Below, one piece after another: positions 40,150 through 49,398 of a stretch of DNA of 64,000 nucleotides (its first letter is position 1; each line of letters begins with the position of its first letter). This DNA is from Vibrio tubiashii ATCC 19109 (lineage in GTDB: Bacteria; Pseudomonadota; Gammaproteobacteria; Enterobacterales; Vibrionaceae). Made by a program: the position numbers and the translations under genes. Where the stretch lies: contig NZ_CP009354.1 in assembly GCF_000772105.1 (NCBI RefSeq), forward strand, positions 2,976,001 to 3,040,000. The letters are read 5' to 3'. The notes under the pieces were generated by a model. It made no database searches, was not told where the DNA came from, and saw nothing but the letters and a program-made list of their open reading frames with translations.

Positions 40150-41112
40150 TTAGAATAGCTCTTCAGCAACCTTGAATAGGTCTTCACGTACAGGACGTTT
40201 CATGTTCTCGATAGCGTCGATGATATCGTGGTGAACAAGTTGTTCTTTTTGAATACCCACACAACGACCACCTTGACCTTCCATCAATAGGTGTACTGCA
40301 TAGTTACCCATGCGAGATGCAAGAACGCGGTCAAATGCAGTAGGACGACCACCACGTTGGATGTGACCAAGAACGGTAGCGCGAGTTTCACGACCCGTCG
40401 CCGCTTCAATCTCTTTCGCTAGTTCGTTAGCATCCATCATTAGCTCAGTCAGAGCAATGATCGCGTGCTTCTTACCTTTAGCGATACCATCTTGGATATT
40501 TCCAATCAGCTTTTCTTTATCCAGACCCGTTTCAGGTGTGATGATGTATTCACAACCACCTGCGATTGCAGACATTAGCGTTAGATCACCACAGTGACGA
40601 CCCATGATCTCAACGATCGAGATACGCTGGTGAGAAGATGAAGTATCACGTAGACGGTCAATTGCGTCGATAACAGTGTTCAGTGCCGTTAGGTAGCCAA
40701 TCGTGTAATCCGTACCAGCAATATCGTTATCGATAGTGCCCGGTAGACCGATACATGGGTAACCCATTTCAGTTAGCTTTTTCGCGCCCATGTAAGAGCC
40801 GTCACCACCAACAACAACTAAAGCTTCGATACCATGCTTCTGCAGGTTTTCGATCGCTTTCTGACGCACTTCCACTTCTTTGAACTCAGGGAAACGCGCA
40901 GAGCCTAGGAACGTGCCGCCTTTGTTGATTACATCAGAAACGCTTGAACGATCTAGCTTTTCGATACGATCTTCGTAAAGACCTAAGTAACCATCGAATA
41001 CACCGTAAACTTCTAGTCCTTCAGATAACGCCGTGCGAACCACACCGCGAACTGCCGCGTTCATACCTGGTGCGTCACCGCCACTCGTCAAGACACCGAT
41101 CTTCTTAATCAT
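40150..41112 (-). CDS. pfkA: ATP-dependent 6-phosphofructokinase
   Basis: Committing step of glycolysis; 320 residues, the E. coli length. Visible are [15 protein letters not shown] (nucleotide/phosphate loop), [11 protein letters not shown], and the catalytic [16 protein letters not shown] with the catalytic Asp. Start ATG 41112 ([12 protein letters not shown]) follows AGGG at 5 nt; a GTG two codons upstream is less likely. The 258 bp upstream hold no gene that I can see. Confidence 0.97.
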   Translation of the reverse strand: MIKKIGVLTSGGDAPGMNAAVRGVVRTALSEGLEVYGVFDGYLGLYEDRIEKLDRSSVSDVINKGGTFLGSARFPEFKEVEVRQKAIENLQKHGIEALVVVGGDGSYMGAKKLTEMGYPCIGLPGTIDNDIAGTDYTIGYLTALNTVIDAIDRLRDTSSSHQRISIVEIMGRHCGDLTLMSAIAGGCEYIITPETGLDKEKLIGNIQDGIAKGKKHAIIALTELMMDANELAKEIEAATGRETRATVLGHIQRGGRPTAFDRVLASRMGNYAVHLLMEGQGGRCVGIQKEQLVHHDIIDAIENMKRPVREDLFKVAEELF

Positions 41113-41370
41113 GCTCACCCTCGATTTTTGGGAATCTTATTTCAATTTTTACGTTAGCCGCTTTCAATAAGCCACCAACTTAATTCCTTTAACTGCGCAA
41201 TATGTTACCTTTCCTAATTAGGATTACTACATTTATTTGCGTCAAATTATGTAACTTTTCTACTTATGTAAGAGTATTACAGCTTTGCTCATTGACATCA
41301 TTGATACATATCAGGATCACAGTTAAAACTAGCATCGCTGAAAAGATAGCCAATAAGTGGCACTTTTGCG

Positions 41371-42279
41371 TTACCAATCTTGCGACTTCTGTCCTTTTTC
41401 TACCCCTAATACCACAGAATAAGGATCCTGATGGATCAGTACATCTGAATGTGGATAAAGCTCAAGCAGTTTATCTTCGACTTCGTCAGAGATTCGATGC
41501 GCTTCAATTAATCGGATATTGTCTTCCAACTCTAAGTGCAACTGAATAAATCGAGTTGGCCCTGACATTCTGGTTCTTAGTTGATGAACCCCGAGCACCC
41601 CTTCCACTTTCACACAGCATTCTCGGATTGCTTTCAGCTCTTCGTCGGGCAGTTTGCGATCGAGTAAGGTTTGAATCGCCTCTTGCACCATTTTGAATGC
41701 GCTATAGAGGATATAAACACCAATTGCGACGGCAAAAACTGAGTCTGCTTGAGTGACCCCAAACCAGCTCAAACCTAGCGCGAGCATAATGGCGGCATTC
41801 ATATAAAGGTCAGATTGATAGTGCAGAGAATCTGCAGCTATGGCTTGGCTGCCCGTTTTCTTCACGACATGCTTTTGGAAACGAACCAAGGCAAAGGTGA
41901 CTAAGATGGCAAACAAGCTGACGTAAACGCCGTATTCCGGGGACTGCAACTCATGCGGTCTAAAGAAGCGTTCGATACCATTTAAGATCAGGAATACAGC
42001 GGAGCCAGAAATAAACATCGCCTGTGCCAACGCTGCTAGTGATTCGGCTTTACCGTGGCCGAAGGTATGCTCTCGGTCAGCAGGCTGAAGGGAGTAACGC
42101 ACCACAACGAGGTTAACCAGAGATGCCGCGATATCGAGCATCGAGTCAATCAAAGAGGCAAGTAAGCTGACTGAACCCGTTACCCACCAAGCCCCAACTT
42201 TGACCACCAATAGCAGCGTCGCAACAATAGTGGCCGTCCATGCAGCCATGGTGACTAAGCGAGCATATTCTTGTTTCAT
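41371..42279 (-). CDS. fieF: Cation-efflux pump FieF (YiiP), CDF family
   Basis: Zn2+/Fe2+-proton antiporter of 302 residues, six helices plus a cytoplasmic metal-binding domain. The transport site ligands D45 and D49 in [10 protein letters not shown] and the H-x3-D pair in SLHYQSDLY match E. coli FieF (300 residues). The loop HTFGHGKAE is also typical. ATG 42279 gives [14 protein letters not shown]; the 28-codon upstream frame extension crosses the cpxP terminator and is rejected. Confidence 0.93.
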   Translation of the reverse strand: MKQEYARLVTMAAWTATIVATLLLVVKVGAWWVTGSVSLLASLIDSMLDIAASLVNLVVVRYSLQPADREHTFGHGKAESLAALAQAMFISGSAVFLILNGIERFFRPHELQSPEYGVYVSLFAILVTFALVRFQKHVVKKTGSQAIAADSLHYQSDLYMNAAIMLALGLSWFGVTQADSVFAVAIGVYILYSAFKMVQEAIQTLLDRKLPDEELKAIRECCVKVEGVLGVHQLRTRMSGPTRFIQLHLELEDNIRLIEAHRISDEVEDKLLELYPHSDVLIHQDPYSVVLGVEKGQKSQDW

Positions 42280-42344
42280 AGTGCTTTGATTATTAAACAA
42301 ACATCTTCTAAGTATAACCTCACAATTGTTGAATAAAAATGGCA

Positions 42345-42371
42345 TAAAAAAGGCGGCTATCAAGCCGCCTT
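42345..42371 (-). terminator. Terminator after cpxP-like gene
   Basis: AAGGCGGCT / AGCCGCCTT with a 4-nt loop; on the minus strand TTTTTTATG follows. Confidence 0.92.
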
Positions 42372-42386
42372 AATTCAATACTATCT

Positions 42387-42887
42387 CTAGCGAGTAAAAC
42401 GCTCTTGCATTTTCTCTTGGCATTTTGCTGAACGCTCTTGTTGCAACTCAACAAATTTTGTTTTCTGCTCAGGAGTTAAGATGCTCAACATCTGATGCTG
42501 TTTCTCTAGCATTTTCACTTTACGTTCCGTTTGCTTTTCAACCATTGACTTAGCAAGCTCGTTTGCCGCCGCTTGGTCAAAGTTATCCGCTAGAACCAAT
42601 GCCTGAACTTTCTCTTTTTGTGCTTGCATCTCTGCATGGCGCGCTTCAAAGTTCTCTTTAAAGGCCGCTTTCATTTCCTGTTTGCTTGCCTCACGCATCT
42701 CTTTCATCTGGTCTTTTTGCGCATCAGTTAAGTCAAGTTGACGCATGATTCCGCGGTCAAAGCCACCACCACACTCGCCGTGACCACCTTTCTTACCATC
42801 TTTGCCACCGAAAGCAAACGCACTCGCTGTGCCAAGTGCTAGAGGAAGAACAACTGCCGCTACTACTAGTTTCTTTGTCATTTTCAT
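42387..42887 (-). CDS. cpxP: CpxP/Spy-family periplasmic protein
   Basis: Periplasmic stress protein of 166 residues. A signal peptide ending at about TASAFA, a Gly/Lys/His-rich linker and a helical core with the paired LTxxQ motifs LTDAQKDQ and LTPEQKTK identify the CpxP/Spy family. CpxP inhibits the sensor CpxA and scavenges misfolded proteins. It is divergent from cpxR, and a perfect CpxR box lies between them. Start ATG 42887 follows AAAGG at 7 nt. The name rests on family and position. Confidence 0.88.
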   Translation of the reverse strand: MKMTKKLVVAAVVLPLALGTASAFAFGGKDGKKGGHGECGGGFDRGIMRQLDLTDAQKDQMKEMREASKQEMKAAFKENFEARHAEMQAQKEKVQALVLADNFDQAAANELAKSMVEKQTERKVKMLEKQHQMLSILTPEQKTKFVELQQERSAKCQEKMQERFTR

Positions 42888-42981
42888 AATCGTACCTTTC
42901 ACTTTGTCTATTGGATTGAGCTGTTCTCACAGCGCTTGAGTGTAGAATACGACTTGCTGCGTAAAGCAACGTATTGAGAGA

Positions 42982-42996
42982 GTAAAGAATCGTAAA
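42982..42996. promoter_or_regulatory. CpxR box
   Basis: GTAAA-GAATC-GTAAA, an exact match to the CpxR direct repeat GTAAA-N5-GTAAA. It lies 95 bp from the cpxP start and 76 bp from the cpxR start and can serve both. Confidence 0.85.
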
Positions 42997-43071
42997 GAGC
43001 GATAATGACCCTAAATCAATTGGTCATTTAACAGTAATATATAGATATCCAACTTATGTAGAGACCTTGTT

Positions 43072-43767
43072 ATGCCAAATATCTTATTGATTGACGACGA
43101 TACCGAGCTAACCAGCTTACTTAAAGAAGTCCTATCCTTTGAAGGCTTTGATGTGTCTGAGGCAAATAATGGCGAAGAAGGACTGGCACAACTCAATGAC
43201 AAGATTGACCTTATCTTACTCGATGTCATGATGCCTAAGCTCAACGGAATGGAAACCCTCAAAAGACTGCGAGAAAACTGGGAAACACCAGTGTTAATGC
43301 TGACGGCTAAAGGCGAAGAGATAGACCGAGTCATTGGCTTAGAGCTGGGCGCGGATGATTATCTGCCAAAACCCTTTAGCGACAGAGAACTGCTGGCTCG
43401 CATTCGCGCAATCCTACGTCGTACGCAAAGCAATAGTGCAAGCAAAAGCTCGAAAAACTCTGACTGCATTGAATATCAAGACATCCAAGTGTATCCCGGT
43501 AAACAGGAAGCTTACTGTCAGGGAGAGCAAATGGAACTCACTACCACAGAATTCGCTCTGTTAAGCCACTTTATCCAAAATCCTGGGCAAACCCTAACCA
43601 AAGAAGCGTTGAGTTTGGATGTTCTTGGAAAACGTCTCGCCGCTTTCGATCGTGCTATCGATATGCACGTCTCCAACCTGCGGAAAAAACTGCCAGAACG
43701 AGAAGATGGCAAATCACGCATCAAAACCTTACGTGGACGCGGCTACTTACTGGTTGAGGAGGACTAA
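43072..43767 (+). CDS. cpxR: Envelope-stress response regulator CpxR
   Basis: OmpR-type response regulator of 231 residues. Receiver domain with acidic pocket D8-D9, phosphorylation site D51 in LILLDVMMP, and the conserved Thr/Lys in MLTAKG and DYLPKPFS. The C-terminal winged helix contains FDRAIDMHVSNLRKKL and the RTLRGRGYLL hairpin. It shares its TAATG stop/start with cpxA and is divergent from cpxP. Confidence 0.96.
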   Translation: MPNILLIDDDTELTSLLKEVLSFEGFDVSEANNGEEGLAQLNDKIDLILLDVMMPKLNGMETLKRLRENWETPVLMLTAKGEEIDRVIGLELGADDYLPKPFSDRELLARIRAILRRTQSNSASKSSKNSDCIEYQDIQVYPGKQEAYCQGEQMELTTTEFALLSHFIQNPGQTLTKEALSLDVLGKRLAAFDRAIDMHVSNLRKKLPEREDGKSRIKTLRGRGYLLVEED

Positions 43768-45152
43768 TGCGCCTACCTAAGATCACTAGCTTGTATGGGC
43801 GTATCTTCGCCATATTCTGGTTTACCATGTTTTTGGTGCTGATGGCGGTACTGTCACTGCCACATCTCGATCCACGCAAAGCGCGAGATATTCCAGTTGA
43901 GCACTACGATCGCATGATCGAGCTGAAGCAGAATATCGAGAAGCGCTATGCCAAAGATACCAACCTTGCCCGCATTCTGTTTAAGCTCGAAGGTGGAAAA
44001 CGCTCTTCAAGAGATCCTCGTCCGCGCTTCTTTGTTACTGACCTAGAAGGCAACTTGCTCACAACCCAAAACCACAAAGACTTTAAGTATCGCGCGCTTC
44101 AAAACTTTATCACTAGCGTCGAAGTCGATAGCGAACCCAAGCAAAAACTTTATGGTCACTACATGCTTGCCGGTCCACTGCCTGTCACGTTAGCCAAGCA
44201 AGACTTACTGCTCTACATCGGTGTGAAATGGAATCAACCACCGCCATTCTTACTGCGCATGTTTGATAGACCATTCCAGTTATTGTTTGCAGTAATGCTG
44301 GTCAGCACTCCTCTGCTACTGTGGCTTGCATGGGCACTCAGCCAACCAGCACGTAAACTGGAACGTGCAGCCAAACGTGTCGCCAAAGGGGAATTTGTGG
44401 TTGACCCTGCTCTTGAAAAAGGCACCAGTGAATTCCGCCAAGCGGGGACAAGCTTTAACCAGATGGTGGAAGCGGTTAATCAAATGATCTCAGGCCAACA
44501 GCGCTTATTATCAGATATTTCCCATGAGCTGCGCTCTCCACTGACTCGACTGCGGATGGCAAATGCCCTCGCGACTCGAAAACAAGGTGAGAGCCCTGAA
44601 CTGGTTCGTATTGATACCGAAGCTCAGCGCTTGGAGCAGATGATTGGCGAGCTACTTGAGTTGTCTCGTATGCAGGTTGATAGCCATCTAACCCGAGAAC
44701 CTCAGCCGATGGGGAGTTTATGGGAAGCCATCCTCTCGGATGCTCAGTTTGAAGCAGAACAAATGGCTAAAACCCTCTCCTTCAATGATATTCCTGAACG
44801 TAATATTTCAGGTAATCCAAAACTATTGATGAGCGCATTAGACAACATTGTTCGCAATGCTATCTATTATGGTAAAGACCGCATCGAAGTCACTTTCACT
44901 GAATCTAGCCAACAAATCATGATTGCGGTTGATGACAACGGTGAAGGCGTACCTGATCAGGAACTCGATGCGATATTCAGACCGTTTTATCGCGTCTCAA
45001 CAGCGCGCGATAGACACAGTGGCGGAACAGGTTTAGGCCTGACCATCACGGAAAGTGCAATACGCCAGCATAGCGGAACCATCGAAGCGAAGCGGAGTAA
45101 ACTCGGCGGGTTAAGAGTCGAAATCACTCTTCCACTCGGTGCGGAGCAATAA
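43767..45152 (+). CDS. cpxA: Envelope-stress sensor histidine kinase CpxA
   Basis: Inner-membrane kinase/phosphatase of 461 residues. Two TM helices (about 12-33 and 169-191) flank a periplasmic sensor of about 135 residues; then HAMP, the phosphoacceptor box LLSDISHELRSPLTRLR with H253, and an ATPase domain with N box (LDNIVRNAIYYG), DDNGEGVP and GTGLGLT. The periplasmic segment contains PRFFVTDLEG, seen in CpxA. Start overlaps the cpxR stop by one base. Confidence 0.96.
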   Translation: MRLPKITSLYGRIFAIFWFTMFLVLMAVLSLPHLDPRKARDIPVEHYDRMIELKQNIEKRYAKDTNLARILFKLEGGKRSSRDPRPRFFVTDLEGNLLTTQNHKDFKYRALQNFITSVEVDSEPKQKLYGHYMLAGPLPVTLAKQDLLLYIGVKWNQPPPFLLRMFDRPFQLLFAVMLVSTPLLLWLAWALSQPARKLERAAKRVAKGEFVVDPALEKGTSEFRQAGTSFNQMVEAVNQMISGQQRLLSDISHELRSPLTRLRMANALATRKQGESPELVRIDTEAQRLEQMIGELLELSRMQVDSHLTREPQPMGSLWEAILSDAQFEAEQMAKTLSFNDIPERNISGNPKLLMSALDNIVRNAIYYGKDRIEVTFTESSQQIMIAVDDNGEGVPDQELDAIFRPFYRVSTARDRHSGGTGLGLTITESAIRQHSGTIEAKRSKLGGLRVEITLPLGAEQ

Positions 45153-45171
45153 CCCTACAAAAGAGGCAGTT

Positions 45172-45190
45172 GATAATAGATCTCATTATC
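45172..45190. promoter_or_regulatory. Fur-like box upstream of sodA
   Basis: GATAAT-AGATCTC-ATTATC: both outer hexamers match the Fur consensus GATAATGATAATCATTATC exactly, the centre does not. Located 37 bp before the sodA start. Fur represses sodA in E. coli. Confidence 0.6.
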
Positions 45191-45226
45191 ATTTAAAGTA
45201 AATCCTTCAATTATGGAGGATTTACT

Positions 45227-45835
45227 ATGTCTCACACTTTCCCTGAACTTCCTTATGCTTACGACTCACTTGAGCCATACATCGACGCAAAGACGATGGA
45301 AGTGCACTACAGTAAGCACCATCGCACCTATTTTGATAAGTTTATCGCTGCAGTTTCTGGTACCGAGTTAGAGTCCACCACACTCAAAGATATCTTTGCC
45401 AACATTTCTCAGCAGCCACCCGCGGTGCGCAATAATGGCGGTGGTTACTACAATCACATCCTCTATTGGAATTGCATGAAACCAAATGGTGGCGGTGTTC
45501 CTCAAGGAAAACTCGGCGAGGATATTGTGTCTACCTTTGGTAGCTTTGAAGCATTCCAACAGCAATTTACAGATGCAGCGATTAATACTTTCGGCTCTGG
45601 TTTTGCTTGGCTGATCGTCAAAGACGGACAACTTGTCATTACGTCAACCAGCAATCAAGACAACCCACTAATGGACGTGGCAGGAGCTCAAGGTGAGCCT
45701 ATTTTGGCGCTCGATGTTTGGGAGCACGCCTACTACATCAGCTACCAAAACCGCCGCCCTGACTACATTGAGGCTTGGTGGAATGTCGTAAACTGGGATG
45801 CCGTGAGCGATAACTACGCAGCAGCTTTAGCCTAG
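45227..45835 (+). CDS. sodA: Superoxide dismutase, Mn type
   Basis: Cytosolic Mn/Fe-family superoxide dismutase, 202 residues. Metal ligands are H27, H77, D163 and H167 (DVWEHAYY). The active-site Gln is in TSNQDNP (Q144), the position used by Mn enzymes, and Gly stands where Fe enzymes have Gln, so Mn (or cambialistic) use is expected. N-terminal LPYAYDSLEP and C-terminal QNRRPDYIEAWWNVVNWD resemble E. coli SodA closely. GGAGG precedes ATG 45227. A Fur-like box upstream suggests iron control. Confidence 0.93.
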   Translation: MSHTFPELPYAYDSLEPYIDAKTMEVHYSKHHRTYFDKFIAAVSGTELESTTLKDIFANISQQPPAVRNNGGGYYNHILYWNCMKPNGGGVPQGKLGEDIVSTFGSFEAFQQQFTDAAINTFGSGFAWLIVKDGQLVITSTSNQDNPLMDVAGAQGEPILALDVWEHAYYISYQNRRPDYIEAWWNVVNWDAVSDNYAAALA

Positions 45836-45875
45836 TCACCGCAATACACAATATAAAACTAATAACGTCAGACTT

Positions 45876-45895
45876 GGCGGCTTTCAAGAGTCGCC
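45876..45895 (+). terminator. Weak terminator after sodA
   Basis: GGCGGCT / AGTCGCC with TTCAAG loop and one G-U pair, followed by TTATACTTT, a poor T tract. Confidence 0.45.
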
Positions 45896-45938
45896 TTATA
45901 CTTTCTAGCCTTTGAACAATCAGCGTTAAGAGTTAGTC

Positions 45939-46415
45939 ATGTTTGATATCGCCCTCTACGAACCAGAAATTGCCCCGAATACTGGTAACATTATTCGTTT
46001 ATGTGCCAACTGTGGTGCCAACCTTCACCTTATCGAGCCGCTTGGTTTTGATCTGGAAGAGAAGAAAGTTCGTCGAGCGGGATTGGATTACCACGACCTA
46101 GCGCGCGTTACTCGCCATAAAGACTACCAAGCATTTGTTGAGTATCTAGAGAAAGAACGCGGTGAGTACCGAATTTTTGCCTGTACAACCAAAACAACAG
46201 GCCATCATGTCGATGCCAACTTCCAGAAAGGTGACGTACTTCTGTTCGGTCCAGAAACCCGCGGCTTGCCTGCTGAACTCATCGAAAGCATGCCAATGGA
46301 GCAGCGTATTCGTATTCCAATGATGCCAGACGCACGTAGCTTGAACCTTTCGAATGCCGTAGCTATCATCGCTTTTGAAGCTTGGCGCCAAATGGGCTTT
46401 GAAGGGGCGCAGTAG
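45939..46415 (+). CDS. trmL: tRNA (cytidine/uridine-2'-O)-methyltransferase TrmL
   Basis: SPOUT-fold enzyme that methylates the ribose of nucleotide 34 in tRNA-Leu isoacceptors; 158 residues. [21 protein letters not shown] at the N-terminus, [11 protein letters not shown] and the C-terminal knot [19 protein letters not shown] are the three SPOUT motifs of TrmL/YibK. ATG 45939 starts the conserved sequence. The composite repeat copy 3 begins about 50 bp after the stop. Confidence 0.95.
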   Translation: MFDIALYEPEIAPNTGNIIRLCANCGANLHLIEPLGFDLEEKKVRRAGLDYHDLARVTRHKDYQAFVEYLEKERGEYRIFACTTKTTGHHVDANFQKGDVLLFGPETRGLPAELIESMPMEQRIRIPMMPDARSLNLSNAVAIIAFEAWRQMGFEGAQ

Positions 46416-46464
46416 CCAAAGCGAACGCTTCGTTAGGGAAGCGGAATGCGGAAGCAGGATGTGG

Positions 46465-46484
46465 GAACGGACTTCGTCCTACGG
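46465..46484. repeat. Inverted mini-hairpin at left edge of repeat copy 3
   Basis: GAACGGACTTCGTCCTACGG, core GGACTTCGTCC (46469-46479). It is the reverse complement, with one mismatch, of the CCATAGGACGAAGTCCGTTC unit found at 15201-15220 and 15298-15317. Confidence 0.88.
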
Positions 46485-46554
46485 AGAGCTGGATAACTGG
46501 ATAACTGGATAACTGGATAACTGGATAACTGGATAACTGGATAACTGGATAACT
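46483..46554. repeat. Octanucleotide tandem array GGATAACT, 8 copies, with one GGAGAGCT unit
   Basis: Eight exact CTGGATAA units (46489-46552) start in phase after one unit of the other type, GGAGAGCT (46483-46490). This single hybrid unit links the two octamer versions. The right edge GGATAACTAACTT matches that of the first array. The 366-bp gap between trmL and trpS otherwise holds mini-hairpins and one terminator. Confidence 0.96.
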
Positions 46555-46625
46555 AACTTAGCGTTTTTCAACAACCCTAAAGTATCAACGGTTTGTTTTG
46601 ATAATGCTCAATCTCGCTTTCCCTA

Positions 46626-46773
46626 AGCAAAGCGTTCCATAGGGCGTAGCCCGTTCCGTTATCCCAAAGTAAAGCATTTCAAATCGTTCAAAAAAGCCGA
46701 TGCTATTGCATCGGCTTTTACAACTCTAGCTATCTAGTTTTCTAGTAGCGCAGCGTTCCATAGGACGAAGTCC
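46626..46773. repeat. Mini-hairpins of repeat copy 3
   Basis: Two units: AGCAAAGCGTTCCATAGGGC with GGGCGTAGCCC at 46642-46652, and GTAGCGCAGCGTTCCATAGG with GGACGAAGTCC at 46763-46773. They lie on either side of a bidirectional terminator. Loops vary (GTA, GAA) while stems still pair. Confidence 0.88.
46692..46719. terminator. Bidirectional terminator between trmL and trpS
   Basis: Perfect 12-bp stem AAAAGCCGATGC / GCATCGGCTTTT with TATT loop, A run on one side and T run on the other. Serves trpS on the minus strand and any + strand transcript from trmL. Confidence 0.92.
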
Positions 46774-46781
46774 ACTCTACC

Positions 46782-47819
46782 CTAAGGGCGTGCCACGAAA
46801 CCTACTGCTTCGTATGCTTTCTTCAGCGTTTCTGCTGCGCGTGCAGAGGCTTTCTCAGCACCTTGCTTCATCACCTGATCCATATAAGCACGGTCAGCGC
46901 GGATACGGTGGTATTCCGCTTGAATAGGCTCAAGCATTGCAACGAGCGCTTCACCGACATCTTTCTTGAATGGACCGTACATCTCTACACCTTGGTACTT
47001 AGCTTCAATCTCTTCAAAGCTCATACCTGTCGCTGCCGAGTAAAGACCCATTAGGTTTGAAATACCGGCTTTGTTGTCCCAGTCATGAGCAATACGCGGT
47101 GGCGTTTCTGCATCCGTTTGAGCTTTGTTAATCTTCTTGATGATTGACTTAGGCTCTTCAAGCAAAGTGATCACGTTCTTACGGTTATCGTCCGACTTAG
47201 ACATCTTCTTGGTTGCATCTTGCAGGCTCATCACACGTGCATTCACCGTTGGAATGTACGGCTCTGGCACTTGGAAGATTGGCTGCTCTGGCGAGTAGAT
47301 GTTGTTGAAGCGGTTAGCGATATCACGCGCTAGTTCAAGGTGCTGCTTCTGGTCACTACCGACAGGCACTTGGTGCGCGCCGTAGAGAAGAATATCTGCA
47401 GCCATCAAGACTGGGTAGTCGAACAAGCCCACGTTCACATCACCAAATTGGCTAGATGCATCTTTCGAATAACGTGCAGACTTGTCTTTAAACTGAGTCA
47501 TTCGGCCCAGTTCACCCATCTGGGTGTAACAGTTAAGAAGCCAACCAAGTTGAGCATGCTCTGGTACATGTGACTGAACAAATAGCGTGCTCTTTTGCGG
47601 ATCAACACCAACTGCAAGACAGATTGCTAGTGCATCTAGAGTCGCTTCGTGTAACGCTTTCGGATCTTGGCGAACCGTAATTGCGTGAAGGTCGACAACA
47701 CAGTATTGGCAATCGTAATCATCTTGCATCTGCTGCCATTGACGTAGAGCACCCAAGTAGTTACCGATACTTAGTTCACCTGATGGTTGAACACCACTCA
47801 ATACGATGGGTTTGCTCAT
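46782..47819 (-). CDS. trpS: Tryptophanyl-tRNA synthetase
   Basis: Class I synthetase of 345 residues. The HIGH-type motif appears as [14 protein letters not shown] near 13-26 and the second signature as [10 protein letters not shown] near 206-215. It is the last gene of the minus-strand run from damX to trpS, separated from gph by a hairpin. Length is about ten residues more than E. coli TrpS, mainly at the C-terminus. Confidence 0.97.
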   Translation of the reverse strand: MSKPIVLSGVQPSGELSIGNYLGALRQWQQMQDDYDCQYCVVDLHAITVRQDPKALHEATLDALAICLAVGVDPQKSTLFVQSHVPEHAQLGWLLNCYTQMGELGRMTQFKDKSARYSKDASSQFGDVNVGLFDYPVLMAADILLYGAHQVPVGSDQKQHLELARDIANRFNNIYSPEQPIFQVPEPYIPTVNARVMSLQDATKKMSKSDDNRKNVITLLEEPKSIIKKINKAQTDAETPPRIAHDWDNKAGISNLMGLYSAATGMSFEEIEAKYQGVEMYGPFKKDVGEALVAMLEPIQAEYHRIRADRAYMDQVMKQGAEKASARAAETLKKAYEAVGFVARP

Positions 47820-47854
47820 GGGAATAATTCCTTTGACTTCTTATGCTAAATAAT

Positions 47855-47887
47855 GAAAAAAACCGCGTGGTTTCTATCCACACGGTT
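47855..47887 (-). terminator. Terminator between gph and trpS
   Basis: On the minus strand AACCGTGTGG pairs with CCACGCGGTT (one U-G) around a 7-nt loop and is followed by seven T residues; on the + strand the corresponding pair is a C-A mismatch, so it is directional. It lies 35 bp before the trpS start and may be a partial terminator inside the operon. Confidence 0.85.
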
Positions 47888-47935
47888 TACTCAGTGTACT
47901 CATTAACGAGTATTTTAAAAGATCTTTTGTCGCTA

Positions 47936-48616
47936 TTAAGCTGAAACCGTTAAGAGTTCTGCTAAATCTGCGATGGTATCTGCGACATAATTCGGTTGAG
48001 AAGCAGAAATAGGCTCACCGTGGTTGTAACCATAGGTCAAACCAAACGAGTGACAGCCTGCGTTTTTCGCCGCTTTGATATCGTTACTTGAATCACCCAC
48101 CATTAGCATTTCTTGTGGCTGACAGCCATGTTTCTCAAGCAGCCAATTTAGTGCCATTGGGTTAGGTTTTTTCTCTGGGAACGTATCGCCACCTATCACA
48201 TCAACAAAGTACTTATCAATGCCGTGCTTCGCCAGAACCTCAGGGACAAACTTCGATGGCTTGTTGGTCACTAGCGCCATGGTAAAGCCCGCTTCGTGCA
48301 GCTCTGCCAAGGTTTCCTTTACCGCTGGGTAGAGGTGGCTGAGCTTGTGTCCGCTTTGCTCGTAGTAGTCATCAAACAGAATACGCGCTTTGGCATGCAA
48401 TTCAGGGTCTAAATCTGGTGAGACCGTTAGGCTGCGACTCAGCGAACGACCAATAAGAACATCAGCGCCGTTACCTACATAGTCACGCACTTGCTCTTCT
48501 GTCACCGCTGGGTAGCCTAGCGCTTGTACCGCTTGGTCAGCAGCAACCGCCAAATCAGGCACGCTATCAAGTAGCGTACCGTCTAAATCGAATGCGATTA
48601 ACTTAATGTTGCTCAT
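47936..48616 (-). CDS. gph: Phosphoglycolate phosphatase
   Basis: HAD-family phosphatase of 226 residues that removes 2-phosphoglycolate. Motif I is AFDLDGTLLDS, motif II VTNKPSKF, motif III KKPNPMALN and motif IV VGDSSNDIKAAKNAG. Start ATG 48616 (MSNIKLIAFDLDG) lies 4 bp from the rpe stop, as in the E. coli dam-rpe-gph-trpS order. Confidence 0.93.
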   Translation of the reverse strand: MSNIKLIAFDLDGTLLDSVPDLAVAADQAVQALGYPAVTEEQVRDYVGNGADVLIGRSLSRSLTVSPDLDPELHAKARILFDDYYEQSGHKLSHLYPAVKETLAELHEAGFTMALVTNKPSKFVPEVLAKHGIDKYFVDVIGGDTFPEKKPNPMALNWLLEKHGCQPQEMLMVGDSSNDIKAAKNAGCHSFGLTYGYNHGEPISASQPNYVADTIADLAELLTVSA

Positions 48617-48620
48617 TGAA

Positions 48621-49292
48621 TTAGTTAACCTTAGCCAGTTCTGCGCGCATTTCATCGATCACTTGCTTGTAATCTGGCTGGTTGAAGATAGCCGAACCTG
48701 CGACGAACATATCCGCGCCCGCTTCTGCGATCTCTCTGATGTTTTCAACCTTCACACCACCATCAATTTCCAAGCGAATATCGCGACCAGATTCATCAAT
48801 CATTTTGCGTACTGCGCGTAGCTTATCGAGTGTTTTTGGAATGAAGGATTGACCACCAAAGCCTGGGTTCACTGACATCAGAAGAATCATGTCTACTTTA
48901 TCAATGATGTACTCAAGATGAGACAGCGGTGTCGCTGGGTTGAGTACCACACCCGCTTTACAGCCATGCTCTTTGATAAGCTGAAGTGTGCGATCAACGT
49001 GCTCAGAAGCTTCAATATGGAAAGTGATCATAGATGCACCTGCTTTAGCGAAGTCAGGAATAATGCGATCCACTGGCTTCACCATAAGGTGTACATCGAT
49101 TGGTGCAGTAATACCGTAGTCACGCAGTGCCTGACAGATAGGCGCACCAAAGGTTAGGTTAGGTACGTAGTGATTGTCCATCACATCAAAATGAACCACA
49201 TCTGCCCCTGCTGCGAGTACTTTTTCTACGTCTTCGCCTAAGCGAGCCATATCCGCAGACAGAATTGATGGAGCGATAAGGAAATCTTTCAT
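48621..49292 (-). CDS. rpe: Ribulose-phosphate 3-epimerase
   Basis: Pentose-phosphate pathway (beta/alpha)8 enzyme, 223 residues. [16 protein letters not shown] at the start, [16 protein letters not shown] with catalytic Asp and metal His, [13 protein letters not shown] phosphate loop, and [11 protein letters not shown]. Gene order dam-rpe-gph is conserved. Confidence 0.97.
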   Translation of the reverse strand: MKDFLIAPSILSADMARLGEDVEKVLAAGADVVHFDVMDNHYVPNLTFGAPICQALRDYGITAPIDVHLMVKPVDRIIPDFAKAGASMITFHIEASEHVDRTLQLIKEHGCKAGVVLNPATPLSHLEYIIDKVDMILLMSVNPGFGGQSFIPKTLDKLRAVRKMIDESGRDIRLEIDGGVKVENIREIAEAGADMFVAGSAIFNQPDYKQVIDEMRAELAKVN

Positions 49293-49398
49293 ACCTGACC
49301 TCTAGTATTGATTGGGCATCATTGCACACTGAAGAAACTTTGCGCGCAATTCTACCTAAGCTAGAGGTGAGATGATAGAGAAGTGTGATGAAATGTGA

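Noticed and set aside
41137..41175. Cra (FruR) operator upstream of pfkA
   Set aside because: Only one half (TTGAAAGCGG) resembles the consensus; the match is too weak to claim.
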